Source: Rhodoplanes sp963840055 (GTDB taxonomy: Bacteria > Pseudomonadota > Alphaproteobacteria > Rhizobiales > Xanthobacteraceae). From it: DNA of 64,000 nucleotides. The notes beneath the pieces were generated by a model that worked only from the letters and a program-made list of their open reading frames with translations, ran no database searches and was not told the DNA's origin. The stretch lies in the NCBI GenBank assembly GCA_963840055.1, contig CAWIXM010000022.1, forward strand, positions 388,764 to 452,763, given 5' to 3'. A program made the position numbers and the translations under genes. Positions 1 through 7,574 of this stretch are shown piece by piece. The stretch's first letter is position 1; each line of letters opens with the position of its first letter.

Positions 1-6
1 GCGGAA

Positions 7-705
7 TTATTGCGCGAACAAGGTGGCCGGCTCCACTTTCACGCCCGGTCCCATGGTCGAGGAGACGGCGACGCGGTTTATATACTGGCCCTTGGCGCCC
101 GCAGGCTTCGCCTTTTGAACGGCATCGGCAAAAGTCTTAATGTTTTCCACGAGCTTATCGGCGGCGAACGAGGCCTTGCCGATGCCTGCATGGACAATCC
201 CCGCCTTTTCCACCCGGAACTCGACCGAGCCGCCTTTCGACGCCTTGATCGCCGCGATCACGTCCATGGTGACCGTGCCGACCTTGGGGTTGGGCATCAT
301 GCCGCGCGGGCCGAGCACTTTGCCGAGCCGGCCGACCAGCGGCATCAGGTCGGGCGTGGCGATGCAGCGGTCGAAGTCGATATTGCCGCCCTGCACTTTC
401 TCGACCAGGTCCTCGGCCCCAACAACCTCGGCGCCGGCAGCCTTCGCCTCGTCGGCCTTGGCCCCGCGAGCAAACACCGCGACCCGCACCGAGCGGCCGG
501 TCCCGTTGGGCAGCGCGACCACGCCACGGACCATCTGGTCGGCATGGCGCGGATCGACGCCGAGATTCATCGCGATCTCGATCGTCTCGTCGAATTTCGC
601 CTTGGCACGCTCCTTCACCAGTTTGACCGCCTCGGCGACCGGGTAGAGCTTGCTCCGGTCGATGCCCTCGCGCGCCGCGCGCACCCTTTTTCCGTTCTGA
701 GCCAT
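7..705 (-). CDS. rplA: 50S ribosomal protein L1
   Basis: Ribosomal protein L1 of the large subunit, which binds 23S rRNA at the mobile L1 stalk and usually represses its own operon. The 232-residue length is normal. The family motif GPRGMMPNPKVGTVT is near residue 130 and the C-terminus has the expected INRVAVSSTMGPGVKV. It starts 5 nt after the rplK stop, so the two are co-transcribed and probably coupled. The gene is complete; rplJ would be expected just left of the window. Confidence 0.98.
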   Translation of the reverse strand: MAQNGKRVRAAREGIDRSKLYPVAEAVKLVKERAKAKFDETIEIAMNLGVDPRHADQMVRGVVALPNGTGRSVRVAVFARGAKADEAKAAGAEVVGAEDLVEKVQGGNIDFDRCIATPDLMPLVGRLGKVLGPRGMMPNPKVGTVTMDVIAAIKASKGGSVEFRVEKAGIVHAGIGKASFAADKLVENIKTFADAVQKAKPAGAKGQYINRVAVSSTMGPGVKVEPATLFAQ

Positions 706-710
706 GACGG

Positions 711-1139
711 TTACTCCCTCACCTCGATGCCCATCGACTGGGCGGAGCCCTCGATCATGCGCATGGCGGCCTCGACCGTGTCACAGTTGAGGTCCTTCAT
801 TTTCTTTTCCGCGATCTCCTTGACTTGGTCCTTGGTGACCACGCCCGCTTTGTCGCGGCCTGGAGCCTTCGCGCCCTTTTCGAGATTCGCCGCCTTCTTG
901 AGAAAGTAGGAGATCGGCGGGGTGCGCATCTCGAAGGTGAACGACCGGTCCGCATAGATCGTGATCACGACGGGGATCGGCTGCCCCTTCTCCATCTGCT
1001 GGGTCTGGGCGTTGAACGCCTTGCAAAACTCCATGATGTTGAGCCCGCGCTGGCCGAGCGCGGGACCGATCGGCGGAGACGGGTTGGCCGCCCCCGCCGG
1101 CACCTGCAGTTTCAGGTAGCCGGTGATTTTCTTCGCCAT
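711..1139 (-). CDS. rplK: 50S ribosomal protein L11
   Basis: Ribosomal protein L11 (142 residues), part of the GTPase-associated centre and needed for RelA activation. The N-terminal KLQVPAGAANPSPPIGPALGQ and the C-terminal RNA-binding domain ending near GSAQSMGIEV are diagnostic. It follows nusG after a 272-nt gap that carries repeat-like sequence, and precedes rplA by 5 nt. Confidence 0.98.
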   Translation of the reverse strand: MAKKITGYLKLQVPAGAANPSPPIGPALGQRGLNIMEFCKAFNAQTQQMEKGQPIPVVITIYADRSFTFEMRTPPISYFLKKAANLEKGAKAPGRDKAGVVTKDQVKEIAEKKMKDLNCDTVEAAMRMIEGSAQSMGIEVRE

Positions 1140-1239
1140 GACAATGCTCCTTCGCGCCGGACTTTCGGCTCGCAGGGTTCGTGGTGCGGATCAAAGACGG
1201 TCGGCGAACCGCCCTCCTCCCACGTCTTTTCGCCTCTTT

Positions 1240-1407
1240 GTCTGCTCCCTCGCCGCGCGGGCGCGGCGAGGTCGGGGTGAGGGGCAAACTTTCAGAGGCG
1301 CGAACGCCCCCTCACCCGGATCGCTTCAGCCCTAGCTGGGCGATCCGACCTATCCCCGCAGGCGGGGAGAGGTGAATGGATTGCCGGTCAAGCCCGGCAA
1401 TGACGGA
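1240..1407. repeat. Palindrome-rich intergenic segment between nusG and rplK
   Basis: The gap contains several short inverted repeats: CCTCGCCGCGCGGGCGCGGCGAGG, split here as a GC-rich stem; CCCCGCAGGCGGGG; and TTGCCGGTCAAGCCCGGCAA. These look like degraded dispersed intergenic repeats of the kind common in Hyphomicrobiales. No coding sequence is supported. Whether one of the stems acts as an attenuator inside the nusG-rplK transcript cannot be told. Confidence 0.4.
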
Positions 1408-1411
1408 ACAA

Positions 1412-1942
1412 TTACATCTTCTCAACTTGGCCAAATTCAAGTTCAACCGGGGTGGCGCGGCCAAAAATCGACACCGCCACCTTGACGCGCGAGCGGGCGT
1501 CGTCGACCTCCTCCACCACGCCGTTGAACGAGGCGAACGGCCCATCCGACACCCGCACCTGTTCGCCGATCTCAAAGGAGACCGTGGACTTCGGCCGGTC
1601 GATGCCTTCCTGCACCTGGTGCAGGATGCGGTTCGCCTCGGCTTCCGAAATCGGCATCGGCTTGTTGTCGGTGCCGAGGAAGCCGGTCACCTTCGGCGTG
1701 TTCTTGATGAGGTGATAGCCCTCGTCGGTCAGGTCCATCTTCACCAGCACATAGCCGGGAAAGAACTTGCGCTCGGCGTCGACCTTGCGGCCGCGCCTGA
1801 CCTCGGTGACCTTCTCCTTGGGCACCAGGATCTGCTCGAACAGATGCTCGAGATGGCGCTGCTTCGCCTGTTCGCGGATGGATTCGGCGACCTTGTTCTC
1901 GAAGTTCGAGTAGGCGTGAACGATGTACCAGCGCTTGGTCAT
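1412..1942 (-). CDS. nusG: Transcription termination/antitermination factor NusG
   Basis: NusG (176 residues) binds RNA polymerase through its NGN domain and links it to Rho or ribosomes through a C-terminal KOW domain. Seen: N-terminal KRWYIVHAYSNFENKVAESI, the central FPGYVLVKMDLTDEGYHLIK, and a C-terminal KOW segment beginning IGEQVRVSDGPFASFNGVVE. It follows secE by 22 nt in the standard secE-nusG arrangement. Confidence 0.98.
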   Translation of the reverse strand: MTKRWYIVHAYSNFENKVAESIREQAKQRHLEHLFEQILVPKEKVTEVRRGRKVDAERKFFPGYVLVKMDLTDEGYHLIKNTPKVTGFLGTDNKPMPISEAEANRILHQVQEGIDRPKSTVSFEIGEQVRVSDGPFASFNGVVEEVDDARSRVKVAVSIFGRATPVELEFGQVEKM

Positions 1943-1964
1943 GGCGGTGATCCGGCGAACTCCG

Positions 1965-2162
1965 TCAGTGTCCGATCCCGAGCACGAATGTCACGAGCAT
2001 GCGGATGATTTGATCGGCGAACAGGAAGAACAGCGCGGCGACCGTCGACATGATGAACACCATCAGCGTGGTGATCGCGGTCTCGCGACGGCTCGGCCAG
2101 GTGACCTTCTCGGTCTCCTGACGCACCTCCTGCAGGAACTTGAACGGACTGACCTTGGCCAT
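1965..2162 (-). CDS. secE: Preprotein translocase subunit SecE
   Basis: SecE clamps SecY in the inner-membrane translocon. The 65-residue form with a single C-terminal membrane helix (TTLMVFIMSTVAALFFLFAD) is the short alphaproteobacterial type. The preceding EVRQETEKVTWPSRRE is the conserved amphipathic region. It lies directly between tRNA-Trp and nusG, as in most bacteria. Confidence 0.96.
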   Translation of the reverse strand: MAKVSPFKFLQEVRQETEKVTWPSRRETAITTLMVFIMSTVAALFFLFADQIIRMLVTFVLGIGH

Positions 2163-2308
2163 CGACTCGTTTTACGTCCTCGTCTGCTTACAAACATAAA
2201 GCTAAGCCCGGGTGCGGCAGGTGTGAACCCCGCTCGTCCCGGGAACGCTGAGTTCTGCACTCTGGCAGGCAAAGCCCAGCTCACTTCTGGCGAAGCCCGG
2301 CCCGGTCC

Positions 2309-2386
2309 TGGCAGGAGTGGAGGGACTTCGAACCCCCAACCCCCGGTTTTGGAGACCGGTGCTCTAGCCAGTTGAGCTACACTCCT
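2309..2386 (-). tRNA. tRNA-Trp (CCA anticodon)
   Basis: On the minus strand the acceptor arms AGGAGTG and CACTCCT pair, the anticodon loop is CTCCAAA (anticodon CCA), and CCA is encoded at the 3' end. The position upstream of secE is the usual one. The T-arm reads GGGGG-TTCGAAGT-CCCTC, one base longer than the usual 7-nt T-loop, so function or a sequence error should be considered. Confidence 0.9.
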
Positions 2387-2470
2387 AAAAAGGAAGCAGG
2401 TGGGGCATACACGCTTACGCCACCGACTCTAAATGCATGATCGGGGGAGGCTTTGCAAGGGCGGGGCCGG

Positions 2471-4552
2471 TCAGGGCGGCACTGGCGGTCTGAGCTTGTC
2501 CTTTAGTTTCGCTGCTCGTTCGACCAAGTCCTTCAACTCTGGTTCGTCAACCGCGCCAAAGCGAGCGACCACATCGTCATAGACGCCGATCGCCTCCTCG
2601 CTGCGATCGAGCGTCCCGAGCGTGACCCCCTTGTTGACGAGCGCCTTGGCCACCGGTTCGCGCAGCGCCAGTTCGGTCGCCGCGCCAAAGCGCGCGACGA
2701 CATCGTCATAGACGCCGATCTCCTCCTCGCTGCGGCCGAGCGTCCCGAGCGTGACCCCCTTGTTGAAGAGCGCCGTGGCCACCTGTTCGCGCAGCGCCAG
2801 TTCGGCCGCCGCGCCAAAGCGCGCGACCACATCGTCATAGACGCCGATCGCCTCCTCGCTGCGATCGAGCGTCCCGAGTCTCACCCCCTTGTTGAAGAGC
2901 GCCGTGGCCACCTGTTCGCGCAGCGCCAGTTCGGTCGCCGCGCCAAAGCGCGCGACCACATCGTCATAGACGCCGATCGCCTCCTCGCTGCGATCGAGCG
3001 TCCCGAGCGTGACCCCCTTGTTGACGAGCGCCTTGCCCACCTGTTCGCGCAGCGCCAGTTCGGTCGCCGCGCCAAAGCGCGCGACCACATCGTCATAGAC
3101 GCCGATCTCCTCCTCGCTGCGATCGAGCGTCCCGAGTCTCACCCCCTTGTTGAAGAGCGCCGTGGCCACCTGTTCGCGCAGCGCCAGTTCGGTCGCCGCG
3201 CCAAAGCGCGCGACCACATCGTCATAGACGCCGATCGCCTCCTCGCTGCGATCGAGCGTCCCGAGCGTGACCCCCTTGTTGACGAGCGCCTTGGCCACCC
3301 GTTCGCGCAGCGCCAGTTCGGTCGCCGCGCCAAAGCGCGCGACCACATCGTCATAGACGCCGATCGCCTCCTCGCTGCGATCGAGCGTCCCGAGCGTGAC
3401 CCCCTTGTTGACGAGCGCCTTGGCCACCTGTTCGCGCAGCTCCAGTTCGGTCGCCGCGCCAAAGCGCGCGACCGCATCGTCATAGACGCCGATCGCCTCC
3501 TCGCTGCGCCCGAGCGCCCCCAGCCTCAGCCCCTTGTTGACAAGCGCCTTGGCCACCGCTTCGCGCAGCGCCAGTTCGGTCGCCGTGCCAAAGCGCGCAA
3601 CCACATCGTCATAGACAGCGATCTCTTCCTCGCTGCGGCCAAGCCTGCCCAGCGCCACCCCCTTGTTGACGAGCACTCTCGCAGCTAGAACTAGGCGATC
3701 ACCCTCAGAGGCGTCTGCGAAGCGGTCGGCGATTTCATTAAACGCGCTGAAAGCCAGTGAGGGCTCATTCTTGTCGAACTTGACCACGCCCCACAAAAAC
3801 TTCGCCTGCGCCCACTCGATCTCCGATCCAGCCGCAGCCAAAGCCTGTTCCGCGCAGAATAAAGCACCATGATAGTCTCGCTTATCCGGCAGCTCAGAAT
3901 CGCGTAGCCGCTCCGCGAAATCGATCCAATAATCGAACCCTGGCGTTTCGAGAGGCTCAGCCTCTTCCTTGCCCGGTGGTGCCAAGGAGAAGCTTTCGAC
4001 AGTCGCCAACCCCGGACCCGTCGCCTTGCCCTCGTGATCGCGCAGCCACTTGGCCAGATGAAACCGCAAATGCTCACAGAATTCGTTGGTCGCATCATAG
4101 TCGCGGAACAGATGTCGTTTCGCTGTTGCAATCGATTCCCGAAACGCCAGGACCTTCTTGAGCTGCTCGCCCGGGTCGCGCATTTGGCGCTCATCGACCC
4201 GCTTAAAGAATAGCCCGATATTGCGGATCGTCGTCGCGGCGTAGAGGTCCTCCGCGATCTTCCACTCCTCTTCGACGCCCGATGTGTATTTTTCGCCTGT
4301 TGGGGACCCCCAGCGGTCGTGCAGAACGAAAACCGCATAGTCGCACTGCTTGAGGTCTTCGTTGATTTGTTCCTGCGGACGGCCGACGCCGCCGATCGTG
4401 TCTTCCCAGCCGACCGGATGAAATGTGACGCCGCGTGGCTCGGCATCGCACGCAGTATATTTCTCCAACGTCTCACGAAACGCCTTGCGCTCACTATCGA
4501 GCCCGCTCGGCGATGCGATGAATACGCGGTATTGAGTTATCGGTCTCGGCAT
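2471..4552 (-). CDS. DUF4062 domain protein with near-identical TPR repeats
   Basis: A 693-residue protein. Residues about 8-180 form a Rossmann-like DUF4062 domain: it opens RVFIASPSGLDSERKAFR, then has QCDYAVFVLHDRWG and a second strand GLFFKRVD. Residues about 300-680 are tetratricopeptide-type units of 43 residues with core SEEAIGVYDDVVARFG and ALVNKGVTLGTLDR. DUF4062 is known as an N-terminal module of signalling ATPases and TPR proteins. No NTPase domain is present here. A role in sensing or defence is inference. It lies between tRNA-Trp and a tRNA-Gly-derived direct repeat, so it may be acquired. The repeat DNA leaves other frames open too; those are shadows. Confidence 0.85.
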   Translation of the reverse strand: MPRPITQYRVFIASPSGLDSERKAFRETLEKYTACDAEPRGVTFHPVGWEDTIGGVGRPQEQINEDLKQCDYAVFVLHDRWGSPTGEKYTSGVEEEWKIAEDLYAATTIRNIGLFFKRVDERQMRDPGEQLKKVLAFRESIATAKRHLFRDYDATNEFCEHLRFHLAKWLRDHEGKATGPGLATVESFSLAPPGKEEAEPLETPGFDYWIDFAERLRDSELPDKRDYHGALFCAEQALAAAGSEIEWAQAKFLWGVVKFDKNEPSLAFSAFNEIADRFADASEGDRLVLAARVLVNKGVALGRLGRSEEEIAVYDDVVARFGTATELALREAVAKALVNKGLRLGALGRSEEAIGVYDDAVARFGAATELELREQVAKALVNKGVTLGTLDRSEEAIGVYDDVVARFGAATELALRERVAKALVNKGVTLGTLDRSEEAIGVYDDVVARFGAATELALREQVATALFNKGVRLGTLDRSEEEIGVYDDVVARFGAATELALREQVGKALVNKGVTLGTLDRSEEAIGVYDDVVARFGAATELALREQVATALFNKGVRLGTLDRSEEAIGVYDDVVARFGAAAELALREQVATALFNKGVTLGTLGRSEEEIGVYDDVVARFGAATELALREPVAKALVNKGVTLGTLDRSEEAIGVYDDVVARFGAVDEPELKDLVERAAKLKDKLRPPVPP
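2540..3660. repeat. Tandem 129-bp coding repeats (eight intervals)
   Basis: The segment TCCTCGCTGCG recurs every 129 bp from about 2595 to 3627. This gives eight full units plus a divergent end unit inside the DUF4062-TPR gene. Units differ by only a few bases (for example GTCACCC/CTCACCC and GACGAGC/GAAGAGC). Near identity at the DNA level indicates recent expansion or gene conversion, so copy number may vary between strains and be misassembled from short reads. Confidence 0.9.
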
Positions 4553-4647
4553 GCGACGTACATAAAAAATGAACCAACAACCGAGAGTTTATTCCGCACT
4601 CGCCTAAACGCAAATCGATTAACGCAAAATTTGCGCCTACCAGCAGT

Positions 4648-4676
4648 TTGGAGCGGGTGAAGGGAATCGAACCCTC
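4648..4676. repeat. Direct repeat of tRNA-Gly 3' end (candidate att site)
   Basis: A 29-bp sequence starting TTGGAGCGGGTGAAGGG is identical to 7105-7133, which is the CCA end, acceptor strand and part of the T-arm of tRNA-Gly. Only the 3' part is present, so it cannot be a tRNA. This is the usual footprint of tyrosine-recombinase integration into a tRNA. The interval between the copies is 2.4 kb and has no integrase. Confidence 0.75.
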
Positions 4677-4710
4677 ACTTACTCTTCAGATGAAATCCTT
4701 AAATCCTCAC

Positions 4711-4797
4711 CTAGGCCAGCGGCTTGCGCGCCGTCTCCTTCATGGTCGCCACCGCGATCAGCGCCGGCACCGCCGCTATCAAGTAATAGTAGACCGT
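4711..4797 (-). pseudogene. Possible MFS transporter C-terminal remnant
   Basis: The minus strand reads YYYLIAAVPALIAVATMKETARKPLA then stop. This is one membrane helix followed by an RETA-like tail, as at the end of metabolite:H+ symporter-type MFS proteins. Upstream of it the reading frame does not look like a transporter. It appears to be a truncated end left after rearrangement. The identification rests on this short stretch only. Confidence 0.3.
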
Positions 4798-5017
4798 GCA
4801 GCTCGCGGACCTCAGGGTGATAGCGCTCGCCAACACCGTCGAGCTCCCGACGGCGTCGGGCTTCTCAATTCGCCTCGAACAGCTCCCCAAGCTCGCCGAC
4901 CTGGTTGCGAGGGCGCTCGCCGAGGCTCGCGCCCGCGGCCGCTTCACCGGCGCGCTGCCGGCGATCACGGTGTTTGATCAGCCGAAGTGGCGCAATGAAT
5001 ATCATGCCTGCCGTTAA
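4797..5017 (+). pseudogene. Possible PC4/p15-like coactivator C-terminal remnant
   Basis: The plus strand reads VQLADLRVIALANTVELPT, then RLEQLPKLADLVARALAEAR, then stop. It resembles the C-terminal half of small PC4/p15-type single-strand DNA-binding proteins common in Bradyrhizobium-like genomes, but the N-terminal half is absent. It abuts the transporter-like remnant on the other strand, suggesting a recombination junction near 4797. Family recognition is tentative. Confidence 0.3.
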
Positions 5018-5262
5018 ATCTTGTCCTCCGGCAGCAATGTATATGTTGCTTGCAGCTTCGCGCGCCGTTCCAACATCTCTTTGCAGTCGAGTCTCTTCAG
5101 GTATCGAACCGACATGTCCGATGACCTCTCGGACGACTTGTGATGAACGAAAACGATCTCATCGCCTTTAAGGTAAAAAGTGGAATTGCCTTGGCCCGGC
5201 CCGCCTTGGATGATGGAGCGAGTAACCGGATTGAAAACGCCATTGTAATATTGGGTGGGTAT

Positions 5263-6575
5263 CACTGGTGTCCGGTTGACGGTGAGGAGCGTTCTGGAAA
5301 GAGCTGATCTGGCAGGAGCTTGCCACCGAAAATGGGTGGTGTCGATTTGAACTTGGTCGGGCGCTATTCGGAGTTTTTCCGAGGAGTCGCCCGTGAACAT
5401 CGGCAAGACGCTTTTCGCCCAGCTGATGGATTTTCTGCCTTGGAGCACTTTTGCGCGGATTGTTACCCGCTACGGTGGCGACGCCCGGGTGCGAACGCTG
5501 TGTTGTGCCGAGCAATACCGCGCGATGGCGTTTGCGCAACTGACCTATCGAGAGAGCCTGCGCGATATCGAGGTCTGCCTATCGGCGCGCGCGTCGAAAC
5601 TCTATCACATTGGTTTTCGCGAGCCGGTCCGACGATCGACTCTGGCCGACGCGAACGAGACGCGCGACTGGCGCATTTACGCGGAGTTCGCTCACCGTCT
5701 GATTGCCCATGCGAGGAAGCTCTATGCCAGCGAAAGCCTGGGCATGGAGCTGGCCAACACGGTCTATGCTCTGGATTCCACGACCATCGATCTGTGCCTG
5801 TCGCTATTTCCATGGGCGCACTTTCGCTCCACCAAGGCGGCGGTGAAGATGCACACGTTGCTCGATCTGCGCGGCAACATCCCGAGCTTCGTTCACATCT
5901 CGAACGGCAAGCTGCACGACGTTCACGCTCTCGATTTGCTGATCCCCGAAGCAGGCGCCATCTACGTCATGGATCGCGGCTACATCGACTTCGCGCGCCT
6001 TTACGTCTTGCAGCAGGCTGGCGCCTTCTTCGTCACCCGTGCCAAGTCGAACCTGGATGCGCACCGCGTCTACTCGGCGCCGACAGATCGGGCGACCGGT
6101 ATCATTGCCGACCAGACTATCGCATTGGATGGCTATTCTACCAGCAAGGACTATCCCGTTCATCTGCGCCGCGTCCAATTCAAGGATGCCGCATCGGGAA
6201 AAAGGCTGGTGTTTCTTACCAACCATTTTACCCTGCCGGCGGCATTGATCTGCGACCTATACAAGAGCCGCTGGCAGGTCGAACTGTTCTTCAAATGGAT
6301 AAAGCAGCATCTTCGGATCAAGCAGTTTTACGGCACGTCGGACAACGCGGTGAGGACGCAAATATGGATCGCGGTTTCCGTCTACGTCCTGGTTGCCATC
6401 GTCAAGAAGCGCCTCGGCTTGGAGGCCTCTCTCTACACTTTGCTCCAGGTTTTCTCGGTCACCCTCTTCGAGAAAATGCCGATGTCCCAGGCATTTTCCG
6501 AAAGCACAACCACTTTCGAAGACGGCGAACTCAGCAACCAGCTGAATCTGTTCGACTATTAACCGGACAGTAGTG
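5263..6575 (+). mobile_element. IS4-family insertion sequence, complete
   Basis: A 1313-bp element with terminal inverted repeats CACTGGTGTCCGGTT (left) and CACTACTGTCCGGTT (right, reverse complement). It is flanked by target duplications GGTGGGTAT at 5254-5262 and 6576-6584; one further G also matches. It has one transposase gene. The target is the secreted-protein gene on the opposite strand. Confidence 0.93.
5393..6562 (+). CDS. IS4-family transposase (DUF4372 type)
   Basis: A 389-residue DDE transposase. The N-terminal DUF4372-like region (NIGKTLFAQLMDFLPWSTFA) is followed by the catalytic core. Catalytic Asp lies in YALDSTTIDL near residue 124, the second Asp in VMDRGYIDFARL near 193, and Glu in WQVELFFKWIKQHLRIKQF near 295. 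All appear intact, so the element may be active. Its stop lies within the right inverted repeat. Confidence 0.93.
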   Translation: MNIGKTLFAQLMDFLPWSTFARIVTRYGGDARVRTLCCAEQYRAMAFAQLTYRESLRDIEVCLSARASKLYHIGFREPVRRSTLADANETRDWRIYAEFAHRLIAHARKLYASESLGMELANTVYALDSTTIDLCLSLFPWAHFRSTKAAVKMHTLLDLRGNIPSFVHISNGKLHDVHALDLLIPEAGAIYVMDRGYIDFARLYVLQQAGAFFVTRAKSNLDAHRVYSAPTDRATGIIADQTIALDGYSTSKDYPVHLRRVQFKDAASGKRLVFLTNHFTLPAALICDLYKSRWQVELFFKWIKQHLRIKQFYGTSDNAVRTQIWIAVSVYVLVAIVKKRLGLEASLYTLLQVFSVTLFEKMPMSQAFSESTTTFEDGELSNQLNLFDY

Positions 6576-7104
6576 GGTGGGTATAAAAAACTTTGCGTTA
6601 TCTGACCAAATATCGAACGCGCCTTTCACAAGATCCCGGAACTCAGGCTTGCTGTCCACAGGCTCAATTGACAGCATCATCATCTCGATCCGAACGATAT
6701 AACCGTCGGGCTTGGTGTAGTCGGTTTCGATCGTGAGCGCAGATGGTTCGGTTGAAATCCAACACCCAAAATAGTCTTGAAGCGTGACGGCTTTTGGCTG
6801 TTCGTCTGCGCTTGCATTTGTTGGGCCGGCCTTAAAGGCCGTGCAAAGGCCGAGTAGAACAGTGCCGAGGTAAGCGGTGACGGATTTAGAGGGCGTGCGG
6901 TCACGATCGTTCATTGGAATCCGACATCCACCCGGATGAACCCTTCGTTGATATGATAGTGGCGCCATCTGCGGGGTTTTGGCAATGCCGCGCCGCCGTG
7001 TCGGCAGCAAGGGGGTGCCGATAACGGCAAGTGGCGCTTTGTCAGAGTGAGCAACAGGCCGCTTGTCAGAATGAGAACAACGGCATGAAGCAAGTGATTG
7101 GAGA

Positions 7105-7133
7105 TTGGAGCGGGTGAAGGGAATCGAACCCTC
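7105..7133. repeat. tRNA-Gly-side copy of the 29-bp direct repeat
   Basis: Identical to 4648-4676; here it forms the 3' end of the intact tRNA-Gly. Together the copies bound 4677-7104 as a possible remnant of a small integrated element. Confidence 0.75.
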
Positions 7134-7179
7134 GTCATCAGCTTGGAAGGCTGTTGCTCTACCATTGAGCTACACCCGC
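7106..7179 (-). tRNA. tRNA-Gly (TCC anticodon)
   Basis: Minus-strand cloverleaf: acceptor GCGGGTG/CACCCGC, D-arm GCTCAATGGTAGAGC, anticodon loop CTTCCAA (TCC), T-arm GAGGG-TTCGATT-CCCTT, encoded CCA. With tRNA-Trp and tRNA-Tyr it fits an ancestral tRNA cluster next to secE, now interrupted. Confidence 0.97.
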
Positions 7180-7406
7180 ACCGCGCCGCCGAACGCATGA
7201 CCGTACTCGGAGCATCCGCGCCTACCGGGCAAAGTCGGTGCGTGCCGCCGCTCTTGCACGACCTGAGCCGGCAATTCAAGTCCGCCGTCCGTCCGCCGGT
7301 GATGCGCCGACGCACGAGCGCCAGCGCCGCCCTTTCCCGATATGAAACGGCAAGGGCGCGAGCTCCGCCCGCGCCCTGCCCTGCACCGTCGGAGCGACTG
7401 CAATCG

Positions 7407-7569
7407 CTAAAACATGGTGATTTCAGCTTGGTCGTTCCACCCTCACCCGTAGTGGTCATGCTCCGCGAAGGCGGAGCATCCAGTAATCACGGCGAACGTT
7501 CGTGTTTACTGGGTCGCCCGCTTGCGCGGGCGATGACGGTAAGAGATTTGTCAATTCCACATCAATTCA
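7407..7569. repeat. Dispersed ~160-bp palindromic repeat, copy 1
   Basis: Contains the stem GCTCCGCGAAGGCGGAGC and the stem CGCCCGCTTGCGCGGGCG, separated by CCAGTAATCACGG-type sequence. Nearly identical copies, in opposite orientation, are at 15071-15207 and 46931-47094. No coding potential. The left edge starts soon after tRNA-Gly and the right edge reaches the 7575 gene end. Confidence 0.85.
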
Positions 7570-7574
7570 TCCCG

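Larger units (their letters stand above)
5014..6914 (-). pseudogene. Secreted protein gene interrupted by IS4-family element
   Basis: The N-terminal part (start 6914) encodes MNDRDRTPSK, a signal-peptide-like helix ending ATNASA-like, and continues to DNAKFFIPT. The rest (QYYNGVFNPV to LLPEDKI, stop 5014) lies beyond the insertion element. Removing 5263-6575 and one 9-bp target copy restores a single frame ...FFIPTQYYNGVF..., giving 192 residues. The product is a small exported protein with one or two conserved cysteines; no family is recognised. The insertion is recent enough that both halves remain intact. Confidence 0.85.

Noticed and set aside
10..909. Plus-strand frames of 150-300 residues over rplA and rplK
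   Set aside because: High-GC shadow frames opposite well-conserved genes.
2533..3483. Additional minus-strand open frames rich in Arg/Trp inside the DUF4062-TPR gene
   Set aside because: They are alternate-frame readings of the 129-bp repeats (a multiple of 3), lack starts with ribosome-binding sites, and have no protein-like composition.
2540..3660. CRISPR-like regular repeat spacing
   Set aside because: Units are contiguous 129-bp coding repeats with no variable spacers; no cas genes nearby.
4646..4705. A second tRNA-Gly at the 29-bp repeat
   Set aside because: Only the 3' end is present; no D-arm or anticodon arm follows.
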